Made by a program: the position numbers and the translations under genes
Part shown: positions 11,888 to 23,152 of the stretch, in pieces
How the letters are laid out: every line of letters begins with the position of its first letter
How positions within the stretch are numbered: position 1 is the first letter of the stretch
Assembly: GCA_036936605.1 (NCBI GenBank)
Contig: JAUPFV010000002.1
Coordinates: 216,869,046 to 216,933,045 of the forward strand
Direction of reading: 5' to 3'
From: Limnanthes douglasii subsp. nivea
Taxonomy: Eukaryota; Streptophyta; Magnoliopsida; Brassicales; Limnanthaceae
Length of the DNA stretch: 64,000 nucleotides
Notes under the pieces: model-generated
What the model saw: only the letters and a program-made list of their open reading frames with translations
Told to the model about the DNA's origin: nothing
The model's database searches: none

Positions 11888-12394
11888 ATCTCTCACTTGG
11901 ATCATCATATATTACTCAAAAATATATTTAACTTTAACGGGGGCTCTCTATACATTGTCAATAGGTGAACGATACAACCTCGTACATTATCAATGGACCA
12001 TAAAGGACTAAAGGGCATCTTTCTTGTAATGTAAACAATAGGATGCAACAACAATCACATTATCGGTATCAATCAATTACTTGAGCCAATTATAGTGTGT
12101 AGTTTAAAAATGATATACAATATAATCGTACATATTTACTATGAAACTAACGATCATATTAATCAACTACACTTGTCATGAGAGTGTGTTCCTGGAAAAC
12201 CTTTGACAATACCGCATTTGTAAGACGATCTACTATTATAGAGTTTGTGTCGATTTGCTCTCTATATATTTTTCCGACCCTTTAAACCCTCTCTTTAACT
12301 GATATGAACTTTATGTCTATGTAGTTTAGACTTAGACGAGCTCATGTTACTATTAGAGTACTGCACTGCATAATTTTTATTACATAAAAATCTA

Positions 12395-12660
12395 TTGGGA
12401 CCGTTCATTATTTGTATAACACGCAAATTTATGACAAAGTTTCGCAACCACAATGATTACTTTAATGTCTCGAGGCACACAACAAATTATGTCGACATAG
12501 TGGACGATGCAATAAGTGTTTGCTTTACAATTTTCCAGGATATTGGATCTCTATCTAATAAGAATATGTTGCCCGAAGTGATTTCCAGTGTGTCCATGCA
12601 TTCACCAAAATCTGATTTAAAATACCCAACAATCTCGAGCCTTTTTTGAATACCTATATG
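12395..12660 (-). pseudogene. Copia RNase H C-terminal fragment
   Basis: The minus-strand translation gives IVGYFKSDFGECMDTLEITS, GNIFLLDRDPISWKIVKQTL and IASSTMSTNFVVCLE, the standard copia RNase H end (SDADFAGC..KSTSGY.F...ISWKS.KQ..ASST.EAE). A stop follows the CLETLK segment, and a one-base shift then recovers SLWLRNFV. No intact copia frame remains. Confidence 0.88.
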
Positions 12661-12866
12661 TTAACATGTGCTCTTTCGTTCTTTGCAGATATCAGAATTC
12701 TCTTTTCACCAACTTCTGGTGCTCTTTCGTTCTTTGCATGGTATAGTATAAACTTGAGCCTACATTAAAATTTCATCTGCAGAAGCATAAAAGATCGTTA
12801 TTATTTCCTCAATCTTAAGTGTTGTCTTTGGACTTTGACCAATATATAATATGTCATCCTTTGCTC

Positions 12867-13133
12867 TCAGGGGTCTGTAGTTTTCCAATCCGTAACGTTA
12901 TAACACATCTTCCATATATAAAATTTATGATATCTAAGAATACCATAGGAACGATCCCAGTATATTTGGAATTCTAACACAAAACCTGCATCGCAAAGAT
13001 CTTCTATATCGAATTTGTCAGAGCTAAATTTACTTGTAGTGTGTGATAGTTCCATATTGTTCGAGGAAAACAATATGTTATCGACATATAATACCAAGAA
13101 TACAAAATTACTTATACTGAAAATGTGATACAC
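12867..13133 (-). pseudogene. Copia reverse transcriptase fragment
   Basis: FLVLYVDNILFSSNNMEL is the copia YVDD box with the second Asp replaced by Asn, followed by SSDKFDIEDLCDAGFVLE and IYWDRSYGILRYHK. This is RT subdomains E onwards. The rest of RT is missing or unrecognisable. Confidence 0.9.
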
Positions 13134-13494
13134 ACAATCCTCAATTGAGTTTACCTAAAAGCCAAAAGAAACTATTACCTCAACGTTTTTGTTGTACCAT
13201 TGACGAGAAGCTTGTTTATGCTCACAAATATATTTCTTAAGCATAGATATCATATTCTTTGAGTTACCTATTTCCAAGTGTTCTTCTTGCACCATATAGA
13301 ACATATTCTCAATATCACATTGAAATATGGTATTTACATATATTTAATGAAACTTAATACCAAAATGCGTGACTAATGGCATAAATATTCTAAAGGAATC
13401 CTTCATTGATACAAGAGAGAAGGTTTCTTAAAAACCCGTCATTTCCCAATGAGTATAACTTATCGTTACAAGGCGTACTTTATGTCTTTTCAGA

Positions 13495-14010
13495 TTACCA
13501 TAGAATTGTGATTGGTTTTATAAACCCTCTTACAACCAATTTCATTTTCCCATTTACTTGTGAAGATGGACAACTATCGTTAGTTGTGAAGATGGACAGC
13601 TCATCCTCACTTATCCTCTGTCTCCTTATTGTACCATGCAAATAAATATAGACATTGATTACTGTAGTCAAATCAAACCACCATGTATTCTTTTTCACAA
13701 CAATAATATTAACTTCTGAGACCACCAATGACATGAGATTACCTTTACTTAGCAAATAAACTTGACGTTTCTCACGGTCCTTCTTGAGGTGTCATTTTTT
13801 TTACATAAAAATATCAACTTACCATCGCTTTTTAGGCTTCTTCTTAGCCGGACCATATACAGTTGTAGGTGGACCGCAAATGCATAAATTTTAACGGAAG
13901 AGATTAGAAAGTGAACTATATCACAAATTTTTCTTGTAATTTTACCTTGATTACTTTTAACTTGGTTGTAATCATAGAAATCCCCATTATATGCTCTCAG
14001 ATAGCACATT
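13495..14010 (-). pseudogene. Copia protease / GAG-pre-integrase relic
   Basis: Two overlapping minus-strand frames contain NTWWFDLTTVINVYIYL, a decayed form of the copia protease WWVDTGATRHVC box (active DTG now DLT), and further on CPSSQVNGKMKLV, matching the VEGKGKVVLK segment. Sequence is very worn and partial. Confidence 0.6.
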
Positions 14011-14049
14011 TGGACTATAATTCAGGTTAAAGATCTTATTTATGAGACG

Positions 14050-15634
14050 TTACATCTCTACCTTGTCCTTTTTGACAAATGATTACTCAACTTTCGTGAG
14101 AAACTCCGAGCTATTGCTAATATCCGTTGGGACAGCCCCATGAAACACAAATGCTATCTCTTAAAGTATGAAGTCCAAGCACAACCGAATAGACCGTTCT
14201 CAGTTTCTATACTCTTTTTTTTTATCATATGAACTTTCATGAGTAATATCATATGGTTTTGGTGTCATTAGTGAGAGGTCAAAATCATGAAACCTCAAAA
14301 ACAGCTCAATATCTAACCCATAACTTAAAGTAGAACATATATATATAACACATCACATAAGTAAATTTTATATATAGAAACTTAACATACTTGAACATCA
14401 TGTATACACATAAAACATAACATACCATCAAAATATGATACTAGAGGGTAAATTCTACTAACACATATTTATGAGTTTGAGAATATTACCATTAATAAAT
14501 TATTTAAACAAATCAAGTACTAGTGAAACCTTCTCGAGGGCTGATTTCACCTACTTAAATTAAAATAACCATATTTTCCTAAGTACATGTGAACCCATAT
14601 GGAGGGTTGATTTCACTCACCTTAGCTAAAATAAACGTAAGAATTGATTAAATTTTCCCAAGCACCGGTAGAACCCCAAGAGGACTAATTTCACCTACTT
14701 GATTTAAAAAAAATCAATGACCAGTTTTTGGTAAAGTTTCTCTAGTTCATGATTAACTTAAATCCAAATATTAACCTTCTCGATGACCGAAAACATTTTT
14801 GATATTAAATTAATTATTTGAATATTTTCAAATCCTAGAATCCTCATGAGATCAATTAACCTTCCCGGGTAGTGATTAAAATTTTCACCTAACAAAATTT
14901 GAAAGTTTAGTCATGCATATGCATATCTATATCTTCCTTCAAATATATAAAATATTTATTCTATAAATACATACAAAATATAAACATGTCTAAATACTTA
15001 TCATGTGAGAAAAATAAAAAATATATATTAAATTAATAAATATTCCAATTTTTTCAGCCGATTGTCGGTGTCGTTGGACCAACCTAGCGCATCTAGTAGG
15101 CAGTCGCTACTTTCACAGCAGTCTGCCAAGCCAGCAGCCATCTGTTGTTGTCACCATGATAGCAACCCGTTTTTTTTTCTTCACAAGTTGTGGCGTTCAT
15201 CGACAATGGTAACAACTAGTGGTCACAGTGAATTCCACCAGATGCCTTCGACCGAAAATGACATTTGGGGTTACGTCGTCGAAGAGTTGTTGTATGGGTA
15301 GGTCTGATTTATCAGGGTTTTATTGATCCTAAACTTGGAAGAGAATTTCGAGCAAGCAAATAAACCTTTATTTAATAGAAAACCCCAAATTTGATCAAAT
15401 CTATAAATTGATATATATAACTTAAACACAAAATCATGCTTTTCTTATAAACAAATCGATCTAATAATTTTTTTCACATAAATCTTATATCCATACCTTA
15501 TAAGTCAATTAATAAATAATCTCAATGAGATGGATCTTGTATATAAAATATATATATATTATTTTTATCTAATAAAATATATACATGATGTTTATCCTAT
15601 GAATCAGAAGATGATTTTTAACTATAATACCAAT
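14050..15634. other. Copia interior without recognisable genes; short imperfect repeats
   Basis: AT-rich. At about 14520-14720 three imperfect copies of a motif with a CTGATTTCACCTACTT core recur at 60-80 bp intervals. A GC-richer patch at 15060-15300 has an 79-codon frame starting at a non-ATG codon, which I do not accept as a gene. A primer-binding site lies at the right end. Confidence 0.4.
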
Positions 15635-16190
15635 TGATAGAACAAATATTGAATCAGATATTCTAATTTATTATACACTGAATAATAAACCCTCATATAT
15701 TGTGATTAACTAATAGATATATGATATAAAACTTATTATTTTTCTACAATCTTTGAGTAATGATTGATTGTTTCTTTGATAATTTTTTAAATACACGATG
15801 GTTGTGACTTTTCTATAAAATAAAGCGACGACTAACCTGATAGATTTTGATTAAAAAAATATTTTAACGTTAGTCTCATTTATATAAAAAAATATTATTA
15901 GTAACCCTAATTGTATTAAACCTCTATAATTTAGCCACTTTATGATCGGAGACCATAACCACTAAATTGACTTATCAATATAATCCCCGAATTATTCGTT
16001 CAAGTTTAAGTGTTGAGATTTGGCTCAATAATTCACAGTGTTTTTAATTCAACCCGATTACTACACTTATACCTCTATAACATCATTTCACATAATAGCC
16101 AAATTTATATTTAACTATATATTGGGTTACTTATTAATTTGACTATTTTATGATACCGAATATATATATTTAGCATATCGATCCATAATT
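15635..16190 (-). repeat. Copia 5' LTR
   Basis: Starts TGATAGAACAAATATT in + orientation, with the PBS immediately to its left. The right end is placed by alignment to CGATCCATAA of the other LTR and is uncertain by a few bases. Confidence 0.8.
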
Positions 16191-16495
16191 ATTCGAACAC
16201 TAATTAAAAAATTATAGATTAATATGATACATTTTTTATAGTCATATAACTAAAACAATCGTAGTTATAAATAATTAGGATATATTACCCAAATTTTATG
16301 TAAATATTACATATTCTTTTATAATTATTGATAATAAATTTTAAATAAAGCTTAAAAAATATTAAGATAAAATATTTTTAGAATAAAAATATGAGAAAAA
16401 TACCAATAAATACCAACTCAGTTAACTCATTACCACAAAACACCTAAAAATTGCATACTACTAATAAATATCTAAACCACTATGAATAACCACAA
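16191..16495. other. AT-rich spacer between copia and the minisatellite element
   Basis: No coding sequence or repeat assigned. Confidence 0.4.
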
Positions 16496-17510
16496 GTAAC
16501 CCTCTTTTTTCTTTGAACCAAATTTCTCTTTCTTACTTTTTCTTTTTTATTTTCATTTAAAAAAATTGTATTTTTTAAACTGTAGCTTTGGAAAAAAATG
16601 AAAGTACAATCGGCTTTGTTTGTTTAAGACTAACAAAATTAGATCCTTTAATAATTTTTTTTATGATTTTTTTTTGCGGTTAGATGTACAAAACTCTCAT
16701 GGTTGAAATGTACAGAACTCTCATAGTTAAAAATATACAGGTCTCTCATGGTTAATAATGTACAAATCTCCCAAGGTTGGATTATAATGAAGAACTCTCA
16801 TGTTTAATATTCAATAAATTTGCAAGGTTAAAAATGTACAGAACTATAATGGTTGGGAAGACAATATACAAAAATCTCATGGTTAAACATAAATAGAACT
16901 CTCATGGTTAAAAATTTAAAGAACTCGCATGGTTAGATTATAATGAAGAACTCTCATATTTAATTTTCAATAAACTCGCATGGTTAAAAATGTATAGAAC
17001 TCTCATTGTTCAAAATGTACAGAACTCCATGGTTAAAAGTGTACAAAACTATCATGGTTAAAAATGTAGAGAACTCTCATGGTTAAAAATGTATAAAAGT
17101 CGCACGATTGGATTATAATGAAGAACTTTCATGTTTAATATTTAATAAACTCGCATCGTTAAAAATATACAAAAAACTCTCATGGTTTGAAATATAATAC
17201 ACAAAATCTCATGGTTAAAAATGTACAGAACTCTCATGGTTAAAAATATACAGAACTCTCATGGTTAAAAATGTACATAACTATCATGCTTATATGTATA
17301 GAAATCTCACGGTTGAACTTGCATGTTACTAGCGATTTAAAAAAAATCAAAAAATATCATCAATAATCCTTGTTTTGTTCGTCTTAAACAAACAAAGGCG
17401 TTGATACTTTCAATTTTTTCCCCGAGCTCTGGTTTGAAAGATATAAATATTTGAAAAAAGAAGAAGTAAGAAATGTAAAAATTTTGGTTCAAGAATTAAA
17501 AGTAGTTACG
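16496..17510. mobile_element. Inverted-repeat element with an internal minisatellite
   Basis: Left arm about 16496-16690 and right arm about 17318-17510 are diverged inverted copies. They share CTTTGTTTGTTTAAGAC plus AACAAAA, and the segments TTGAACCAAA and TTTCTTACTT appear in the same order. The interior is almost wholly a ~25 bp tandem repeat. No transposase is present, so this is a non-autonomous foldback or MULE-like candidate. Confidence 0.6.
16684..17313 (+). repeat. Minisatellite, unit about 25 bp, roughly two dozen copies
   Basis: Consensus near ATGTACAGAACTCTCATGG followed by TTAAAA. Copies vary by substitutions and small indels. A longer variant with GGATTATAATGAAGAACTCT recurs three times (about 16783, 16935, 17110), suggesting a higher-order arrangement. 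Confidence 0.92.
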
Positions 17511-17854
17511 TGGCTGGTGATGAAGCCCGAATATTTGGGATATTATTAAATAATTGGGTATTCATTGAGAGTTATATAGATGAAATGGATATTAAGTAAG
17601 TATAAATAATAGTTTGGATATTAGACGACAATATAGTTTATGAATAAATATCCTAATTATATATACATGGTCTTTTTATTAGAATGATAAAAACGTATTT
17701 TAAATTATCTATACAAAAATTTAAAACATATTTAAAAAAACATGAATTTAAAAAAATATGATAAACCTTATATGTATAACAAATAAGCAAAATGGAGTCT
17801 AATATATCTAATGTTATATATTAGAACATTTTCGACGAATACTAATATGATATT
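17511..17854. other. AT-rich spacer upstream of the TRIM
   Basis: No coding sequence recognised. Confidence 0.4.
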
Positions 17855-18560
17855 TGTTAAGATGACGACCAAAGTCCCACAACCCATATAGGTTAAACAT
17901 GTGAAGGATTAATGGTATATAATTCAGAACATATCTTTATTAATATGAGGTTTTTTTTTGAAGTGGACGAAAAACAAACCCGTGCGGACCTTCGGGCACT
18001 AAAGTGGACAATATTATACTGGTGTGGAGATCGGTTGTTCTTACTTATATACGTAGGCGGAATAATAATATACCCATATTCCTAAAAAATGGTATCAAAA
18101 CACTAGGCCCAGACACGACGCGATGTGAATGAAATTCTCGGAATTCGTTCAGCATGAATCATGCTCAATGTGAATGGTCTATTCTACAAATAATGTGCCT
18201 TGATTGGAGTGTCGGTAAGGAACAACACAATAGTGGTCTAATAGTAGGTGAACAACAAGATTCGTAAAGCCTGTATGATTTAGGTAGCTCCAACCTAGTT
18301 AGAGTGGGCATATAGAAATCAATTGGGAAGAGGTTAAAGTGGTACTTTATTCGAGAAAAAGATTTGTTAGGATTGACGATCAAAGTATCACATTGCTCAT
18401 CAATTAAACATGAGAAATATTAGTGGTATATAAATAAACATATATCTATATTAATATGAAACTTTTTAGAAATGAAAAAAAAAACAAACCTGTACAACCA
18501 AGCTCGTTCGATTTTACTTATAAACTGTATATTCCCACGCCAATCCAAATGATATGGTAA
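17855..18560 (+). mobile_element. TRIM-like miniature LTR retrotransposon
   Basis: Two direct repeats beginning TGTTA(A/G)GAT.GACGA.CAAAGT (17855 and 18365) share the LTR-like string GGTATATAA and the TTAATATGA segment. The first is followed by a PBS TGGTATCAAAAC at 18090 (initiator Met tRNA type), and the second is preceded by a short purine run GAGAAAAAGA. The interior is only about 275 bp and has no protein gene. This layout matches terminal-repeat retrotransposons in miniature. LTR ends and TSD are not precisely defined, and the second LTR looks shorter. Confidence 0.68.
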
Positions 18561-18695
18561 ATATAAAAAAAGCCGAAACACCTTCTTTTAAATTTACTCT
18601 CAGTATTTAATATTGAAAAATATATACTATCCTTTAAGTTTTAACTAAATTTAACTAAATTACTTTAAAAAATTAATAGTACTATATGAAAACTA

Positions 18696-18712
18696 ATACT
18701 AAGGGGTACCTT
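18696..18712. repeat. LINE target-site duplication, 3' side
   Basis: ATACTAAGGGGTACCTT here and again at 24606-24622, flanking the LINE. The final TT may belong to the poly(A) run, so the duplication is 15-17 bp. Confidence 0.95.
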
Positions 18713-19067
18713 TTTTTTTTGGCAAATTATATTAATAAAACGAAAAAAACCCGGTTCTACAATCAAGGCCCAATCAAAGTAGGCTAAAATAAAAGAACAA
18801 GACCCAGAAAGGCTTAGACTCAAATAATCAGACTTGGCCCAATTAGTACATCCAATTCGGAACCAAACCCTAGTCCCAAATCAGAAATCCCATTAGAACC
18901 CTAGCTCAATCTACACAGACTCCACTTCTCTCCTTCATCAAATACCGCCATTTTATCACAGCAACCCTAGCTTATCAAACCTTCAAAACCTCCATTTGCA
19001 TTTCTTTGTTTCAATCAGCAGCTTCTTCTTCCTTTACTCACCAACACAAACCATAAACCACAAATCT

Positions 19068-19459
19068 CTATCCTGGGTCTATATAACCCACACCCATGCT
19101 TTCAAGCACACCAATTGCTCGAAGCTGGTTAGGTATGTCCTGGATTGTGAATGAATGACTCACTTTTTTGTCTAAAGTCCACTTGGATATGAAATCGGCC
19201 ACAGAATTTTCCATCCTGGAAATGTGGTCGATCTTCATATCTGGGCGAATTAGGGATCGACAAAGCTTCTCCTCTTCTGTGTTTGCCCGTTCGTGTTGGC
19301 CTTGAGTCTACTGACCAGAGTCCAACAGTCAGACTCAATGTCAACACAGCACCAGCCTCTTCTGTTGCAAAGGAGCAGTGCCTCAACCAGAGCTCTCCTT
19401 TCAGCTTGAAGAGGACTGAGCTTTCCAAAAAGGAAACCGGCTCCTTCAACGCAATCTCC
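19068..19459 (-). pseudogene. LINE ORF2 RNase H remainder, interrupted
   Basis: Beyond the ORF2 stop at 19462-19460, the same frame continues for about 70 codons with LQAERRALVEALLLCNRRGW and DIESDCWTLVSRL, then hits TAA at 19252-19250. A shifted frame then carries RPDMKIDHISRMENSVADFI and ends at the TAG 19070-19068. Together with NVDAA upstream, these hold the four RNase H acidic residues (D, E, D, D). The domain is therefore complete but split by one TGA (W-to-stop type, RDE*GD) and one frameshift. Confidence 0.85.
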
Positions 19460-22400
19460 TCATTCGTCACGTACAATTAGTCCTCCAGCAGATTCCCCAG
19501 AGTAACAGCAAGCCGCATCGACGTTTATCTTTAATCTGCCCACAGTTGGAGCCCTCCACATCCGGTAAGCCATTTTCCTGATACTTATAGACATAGCACC
19601 AATAGTTACTCCTGCATCAATAACATTTCGCCAATGCTTAGTTTTCAACTTCGTGTCCACAACCAGAATCAATCTGTTAATTCTGCATATTGCATTATAG
19701 AAATTATCAGTAGGTTTACCAAACTTACAGTGATTCCTGTTGAACCATATTGTCCATAAAATCAATTGTGGAACAATATGATTTACATGGAATTTACTGT
19801 AAGTTGAATTAAACCATGTTAGAAGCATGTGCCTAATTGTCATAAAACGTCTTACTGGTACTTTAAAAAAGTTCCCATAGTAATTCCATATTTGCCAGGC
19901 ATAGCTGCAACTGATGAAGAGATGCAGTGTCTCTTCACAGTTGCAGCAGAACTGGCACTTGGATACAATGGCTAAGTGTTTCTTTTTGAGCTCACTGTCA
20001 GTAGGTACAAAGTTCTTTAGTATCTTCCAAGTTAAGAAAGAGAACTTAGCTGGTATAAAACTATGCCAGATTTTTTTAAAAATAGAAGAACAATTGTTTT
20101 TTGCTCTAATGTTTTCCCAAGTAGTCTTTGTGCAAAACTTTTTATTTTTTGATATACTCCACTCAATACAGTCATCCTGCTCATGATTAAGTGTAATACC
20201 ACATATTTGTTGGTATCTTTCATGAGGCAGAAATGATTCAAGAGATGGATCCCAACTGTTTTGTTTCCAAAAAGTTTTAATCTTAGCTGGAAGGTACCAA
20301 GAATTTGGATCAGTGACAATAGGGCCAGACTGCATCCATGAGTCTCTCCAAAAATCAGCATTACCACTGCCAATTTTCCATTGAATTAACTTGTCAGCCT
20401 TTTCTCTAATTGAACAAAGGGCTTTCCAAACAATGGAGTCATTTGTACCACACTTAGCATTTAGGGGATGTTTATCTTTGCAGTAAGTGTTAGTTATTAA
20501 GTCAGACCATAGTGAGCCTCCTTTTCGAAACAAGTACCAAAGTTTGTAAGCAAATGTGAGTTGAATATCAGACAGGAGTTTGATATTCAACCCACCTTCC
20601 ATAAATGGCCTGCATAGGTTTCCCCACACAGTCCAATGTATAGCTTTTTCATTAACTTTGGGCCTCCAAAGGAACTTGTTAAAGCAAAGCTCTATTTTGG
20701 TTAGTATTGTCTTGGGTATAATACAACTTTGCATCCAGTAAAATACAATGGGATAAAGAACATGTCTAATTAGTGAAAGTCTTCCACTAAAAGACAAGTT
20801 CTTTAAATCCCATTCAGCAATCTTATTATAGATTTTACTTAGAAGAGAAATGTAATTCTTCCCTGCGTTGTTTGAAGCTATTGTAATGCCCAAATACATG
20901 AAAGGAGCATTTTCAGTCCTGAATCCCCAAGTTGCATTGATTCTGGCTGTGTTTATGTTTGAACATCTTGAAGATGTTATAACCTTTGTCTTCTCACTAT
21001 TTATCAGCTGCCCTGACTCTGTTTGATACTGTTTTAACAGGTTGCTAATGCTCTTGATAGTTGAAGGATCACTGTTAGTAAAGATAATCACATCATCTGC
21101 AAAAGCCAGACATGGTAAGACACTTCCAGACTTGACATAGAATTGTAATTTGTTATTTTGCAAATATAAATTCTCAAGGCCCCTTAAAAGGGCCTCTTCA
21201 GCTAGAATAAACAGACAAGGAGATAAAGGATCTCCTTGTCTAAGACCAGTTTTCTGGGGAAAGTATCCATTAGAAGTCCCATTTAGGAGTACAGATATCA
21301 TCACATTTGAAATGAGTCTATATATAAGTGAGACAATACCCTCAGAAAACCCAAAACCTTTTAGTATTTTAATAACAAATGTGTGAGATAGCCTATCAAA
21401 GGCCTTAGACATGTCTAGTTGTAGGATAATGTTGCCTTTAGATGGCTTCCTCTTTATGTTATGCAGCATTTCTTTTAATGTCAAGATATTATCATGTATT
21501 ATTCTATCTTTAACAAAAGCAGCTTGCCCTTTAGATATAATTCTAGGTAAAATAAGGGATATTCTGCTATTGATAAGGCCAGAAAACAACCTATTTAATA
21601 TAGTACACATACTCAGTGGCCTATAGTTATTCCAAGTTATTGGGTTTGCCATTTTAGGGATTAGAACAATCCCAGTGGCAAACATACCTTTTGGAATATC
21701 TTTACCAACTAGAAAGGCATTTAAAGCTCTACATAAGTCAGTACTAATAATATCCCAGCAATGTTTAAGAAAGAAAACATTAAACCCATCAGTGCCAGGG
21801 GCACTATCTTTCTTCATACTCCATAAGACTGTTTTCACTTCCTCTGCATTTGTAGGCTTAGCAATTTCTGCATTGTCACTGTCCAAAACAAGCTTTGGAA
21901 TGTTTTTCAGTATAGACTCACTATCATTTTCAATGTTCAAAACATCAGGTTCAATTGAAAGGATCTTTTTGAAGTACTCAACAGCAGAGACAGCTATCTC
22001 ACTTTGATCAGTAAGCCAGACTTCTTTGTCCTTAATTCCAGAGATAATACTTTTCTTTCTTTTCTTAGCAACAAAAATGTGATACAATTTTGTGTTTCCA
22101 TCACTTTCACTAAGCCATGAGTTGAAACATTTTTGTTTCCAGTAGCATTCCTCATTCTTTAATGCAAGAATGAGAATGCTATTGGCTTTTGACAGTTTAG
22201 ATTTAGACACATTATCATTAGCCTGTTGATGTAACAACTCACAGTTTTCAACTTCTAAAATAGCTTCTTTTACTTTATTAAATATGTTTCCAAAAACTGT
22301 AATATTCCACTGTTTTAAATGTTTTTTCAATCTTTTGAGTTTATACCAAAAAACCATGTTATCCTCTCCAATGCATTGTTTAGACCAGTTCTGGCTTACA

Positions 22401-23152
22401 CAATTTAAAAAATCAGGGTGATTAGCCCATGCATTTAGAAATTTAAAAGATCCTTTCTTAGTATTAGGTACATTTTGATTGTTAATAGAAATTAAAAGAG
22501 GAACATGGTCAGAACAAGTTCTGACCATGTGACAAACCTGTATGCTTAAGCTATTAAGCATCTGCTGATTTGTGAGCACCCAATCCAGCCTTTTCCAGAC
22601 TTTACTATTACTCCAAGTGTAACGGGTTCCAATGTGTGCAGGTACATCCAGGTTGCAACTTCTTAAAAAGCTATCAAAATCTTCAGCACTGGACACATCA
22701 TATGATGCACAATTTAGCTGATCATCAGGGCATCTTGTTGAATTGAAATCCCCTGCTAATATCCAAGGTATGTCACATGTAATATTACTAAGCTGTCTCC
22801 ACAAAATTGTTCTCTGAGATCTGGTGTTCTTTGCATAAACAGATGTAAAACAACATTTAAATGTAATGAAACTAATCTCAGCATGCAGAAACTGATCCTG
22901 ATCATCAATAATTGAAACACCAACATCATTTGACCAAAAGAGCCATATTTTATTAGTTGCATTAGACACCCAATGCTCAAAACCAATTCTCTTTGCCACC
23001 ACTTCAATCTTATCCAACCTAGCCATTGGTTCTTGTATAGTAACCAGTTTGACCTTCTCACTGTTAATTATGAACTTTAGCCTAGCCAGTGTAGGGTTAT
23101 TGTGAACTCCCCTTGCATTCCAGCTAACGAACTTAATCATTATCTGATGCAT
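19460..23152 (-). CDS. LINE ORF2: endonuclease-reverse transcriptase
   Basis: 1230 codons, open. Residues 1-230 form the apurinic-type endonuclease (FVSWNARGV, IQEP, LAGDFNST, SDHVPL), which nicks target DNA. RT occupies about 430-720: GTDGFNVFFLKHCWD, QLDMSKAFDRLSH, GLRQGDPLSPCLF and the catalytic FADDVIIF. Around 960-1080 is the zf-RVT domain (IWHSFIPAKFSFLTWK, CQFCCNCEETLHLF). The C-terminus (LKINVDAACC) starts an RNase H domain that is cut by TGA. The first ATG (23152) overlaps ORF1 by 20 nt. A second ATG at 23140 (MIKFVSWNARG) is the usual family start. All endonuclease and RT residues look intact; only RNase H is lost. Confidence 0.95.
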   Translation of the reverse strand: MHQIMIKFVSWNARGVHNNPTLARLKFIINSEKVKLVTIQEPMARLDKIEVVAKRIGFEHWVSNATNKIWLFWSNDVGVSIIDDQDQFLHAEISFITFKCCFTSVYAKNTRSQRTILWRQLSNITCDIPWILAGDFNSTRCPDDQLNCASYDVSSAEDFDSFLRSCNLDVPAHIGTRYTWSNSKVWKRLDWVLTNQQMLNSLSIQVCHMVRTCSDHVPLLISINNQNVPNTKKGSFKFLNAWANHPDFLNCVSQNWSKQCIGEDNMVFWYKLKRLKKHLKQWNITVFGNIFNKVKEAILEVENCELLHQQANDNVSKSKLSKANSILILALKNEECYWKQKCFNSWLSESDGNTKLYHIFVAKKRKKSIISGIKDKEVWLTDQSEIAVSAVEYFKKILSIEPDVLNIENDSESILKNIPKLVLDSDNAEIAKPTNAEEVKTVLWSMKKDSAPGTDGFNVFFLKHCWDIISTDLCRALNAFLVGKDIPKGMFATGIVLIPKMANPITWNNYRPLSMCTILNRLFSGLINSRISLILPRIISKGQAAFVKDRIIHDNILTLKEMLHNIKRKPSKGNIILQLDMSKAFDRLSHTFVIKILKGFGFSEGIVSLIYRLISNVMISVLLNGTSNGYFPQKTGLRQGDPLSPCLFILAEEALLRGLENLYLQNNKLQFYVKSGSVLPCLAFADDVIIFTNSDPSTIKSISNLLKQYQTESGQLINSEKTKVITSSRCSNINTARINATWGFRTENAPFMYLGITIASNNAGKNYISLLSKIYNKIAEWDLKNLSFSGRLSLIRHVLYPIVFYWMQSCIIPKTILTKIELCFNKFLWRPKVNEKAIHWTVWGNLCRPFMEGGLNIKLLSDIQLTFAYKLWYLFRKGGSLWSDLITNTYCKDKHPLNAKCGTNDSIVWKALCSIREKADKLIQWKIGSGNADFWRDSWMQSGPIVTDPNSWYLPAKIKTFWKQNSWDPSLESFLPHERYQQICGITLNHEQDDCIEWSISKNKKFCTKTTWENIRAKNNCSSIFKKIWHSFIPAKFSFLTWKILKNFVPTDSELKKKHLAIVSKCQFCCNCEETLHLFISCSYAWQIWNYYGNFFKVPVRRFMTIRHMLLTWFNSTYSKFHVNHIVPQLILWTIWFNRNHCKFGKPTDNFYNAICRINRLILVVDTKLKTKHWRNVIDAGVTIGAMSISIRKMAYRMWRAPTVGRLKINVDAACCYSGESAGGLIVRDE

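Larger units (their letters stand above)
11346..16190 (-). mobile_element. Decayed Ty1/copia LTR retrotransposon
   Basis: Two diverged direct repeats of about 540-556 bp (11346-11887 and 15635-about 16190) bracket copia-type coding relics on the minus strand. Minus-strand signals fit a copia element: beside the 5' LTR (right) a primer-binding site beginning TGGTATTA (from TGGTATCAGAGC, initiator Met tRNA) at about 15621-15633, and beside the 3' LTR (left) the polypurine tract CCAAGTGAGAGAT at about 11888-11901. The coding content is strongly reduced. The 5' part of the interior (about 14050-15634) has no recognisable gag. Target duplications are not visible. Confidence 0.85.

Noticed and set aside
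15062..15301. 79-codon frame in a GC-richer patch inside the copia element
   Set aside because: Begins at a non-ATG codon, has low-complexity Ser/Gln content and no family resemblance.
16684..17313. CRISPR-like array
   Set aside because: Units are contiguous tandem copies with no unique spacers, in a plant genome.
18165..18383. 72-codon minus-strand frame in the TRIM
   Set aside because: Spans the interior and the start of the second repeat; no protein similarity.
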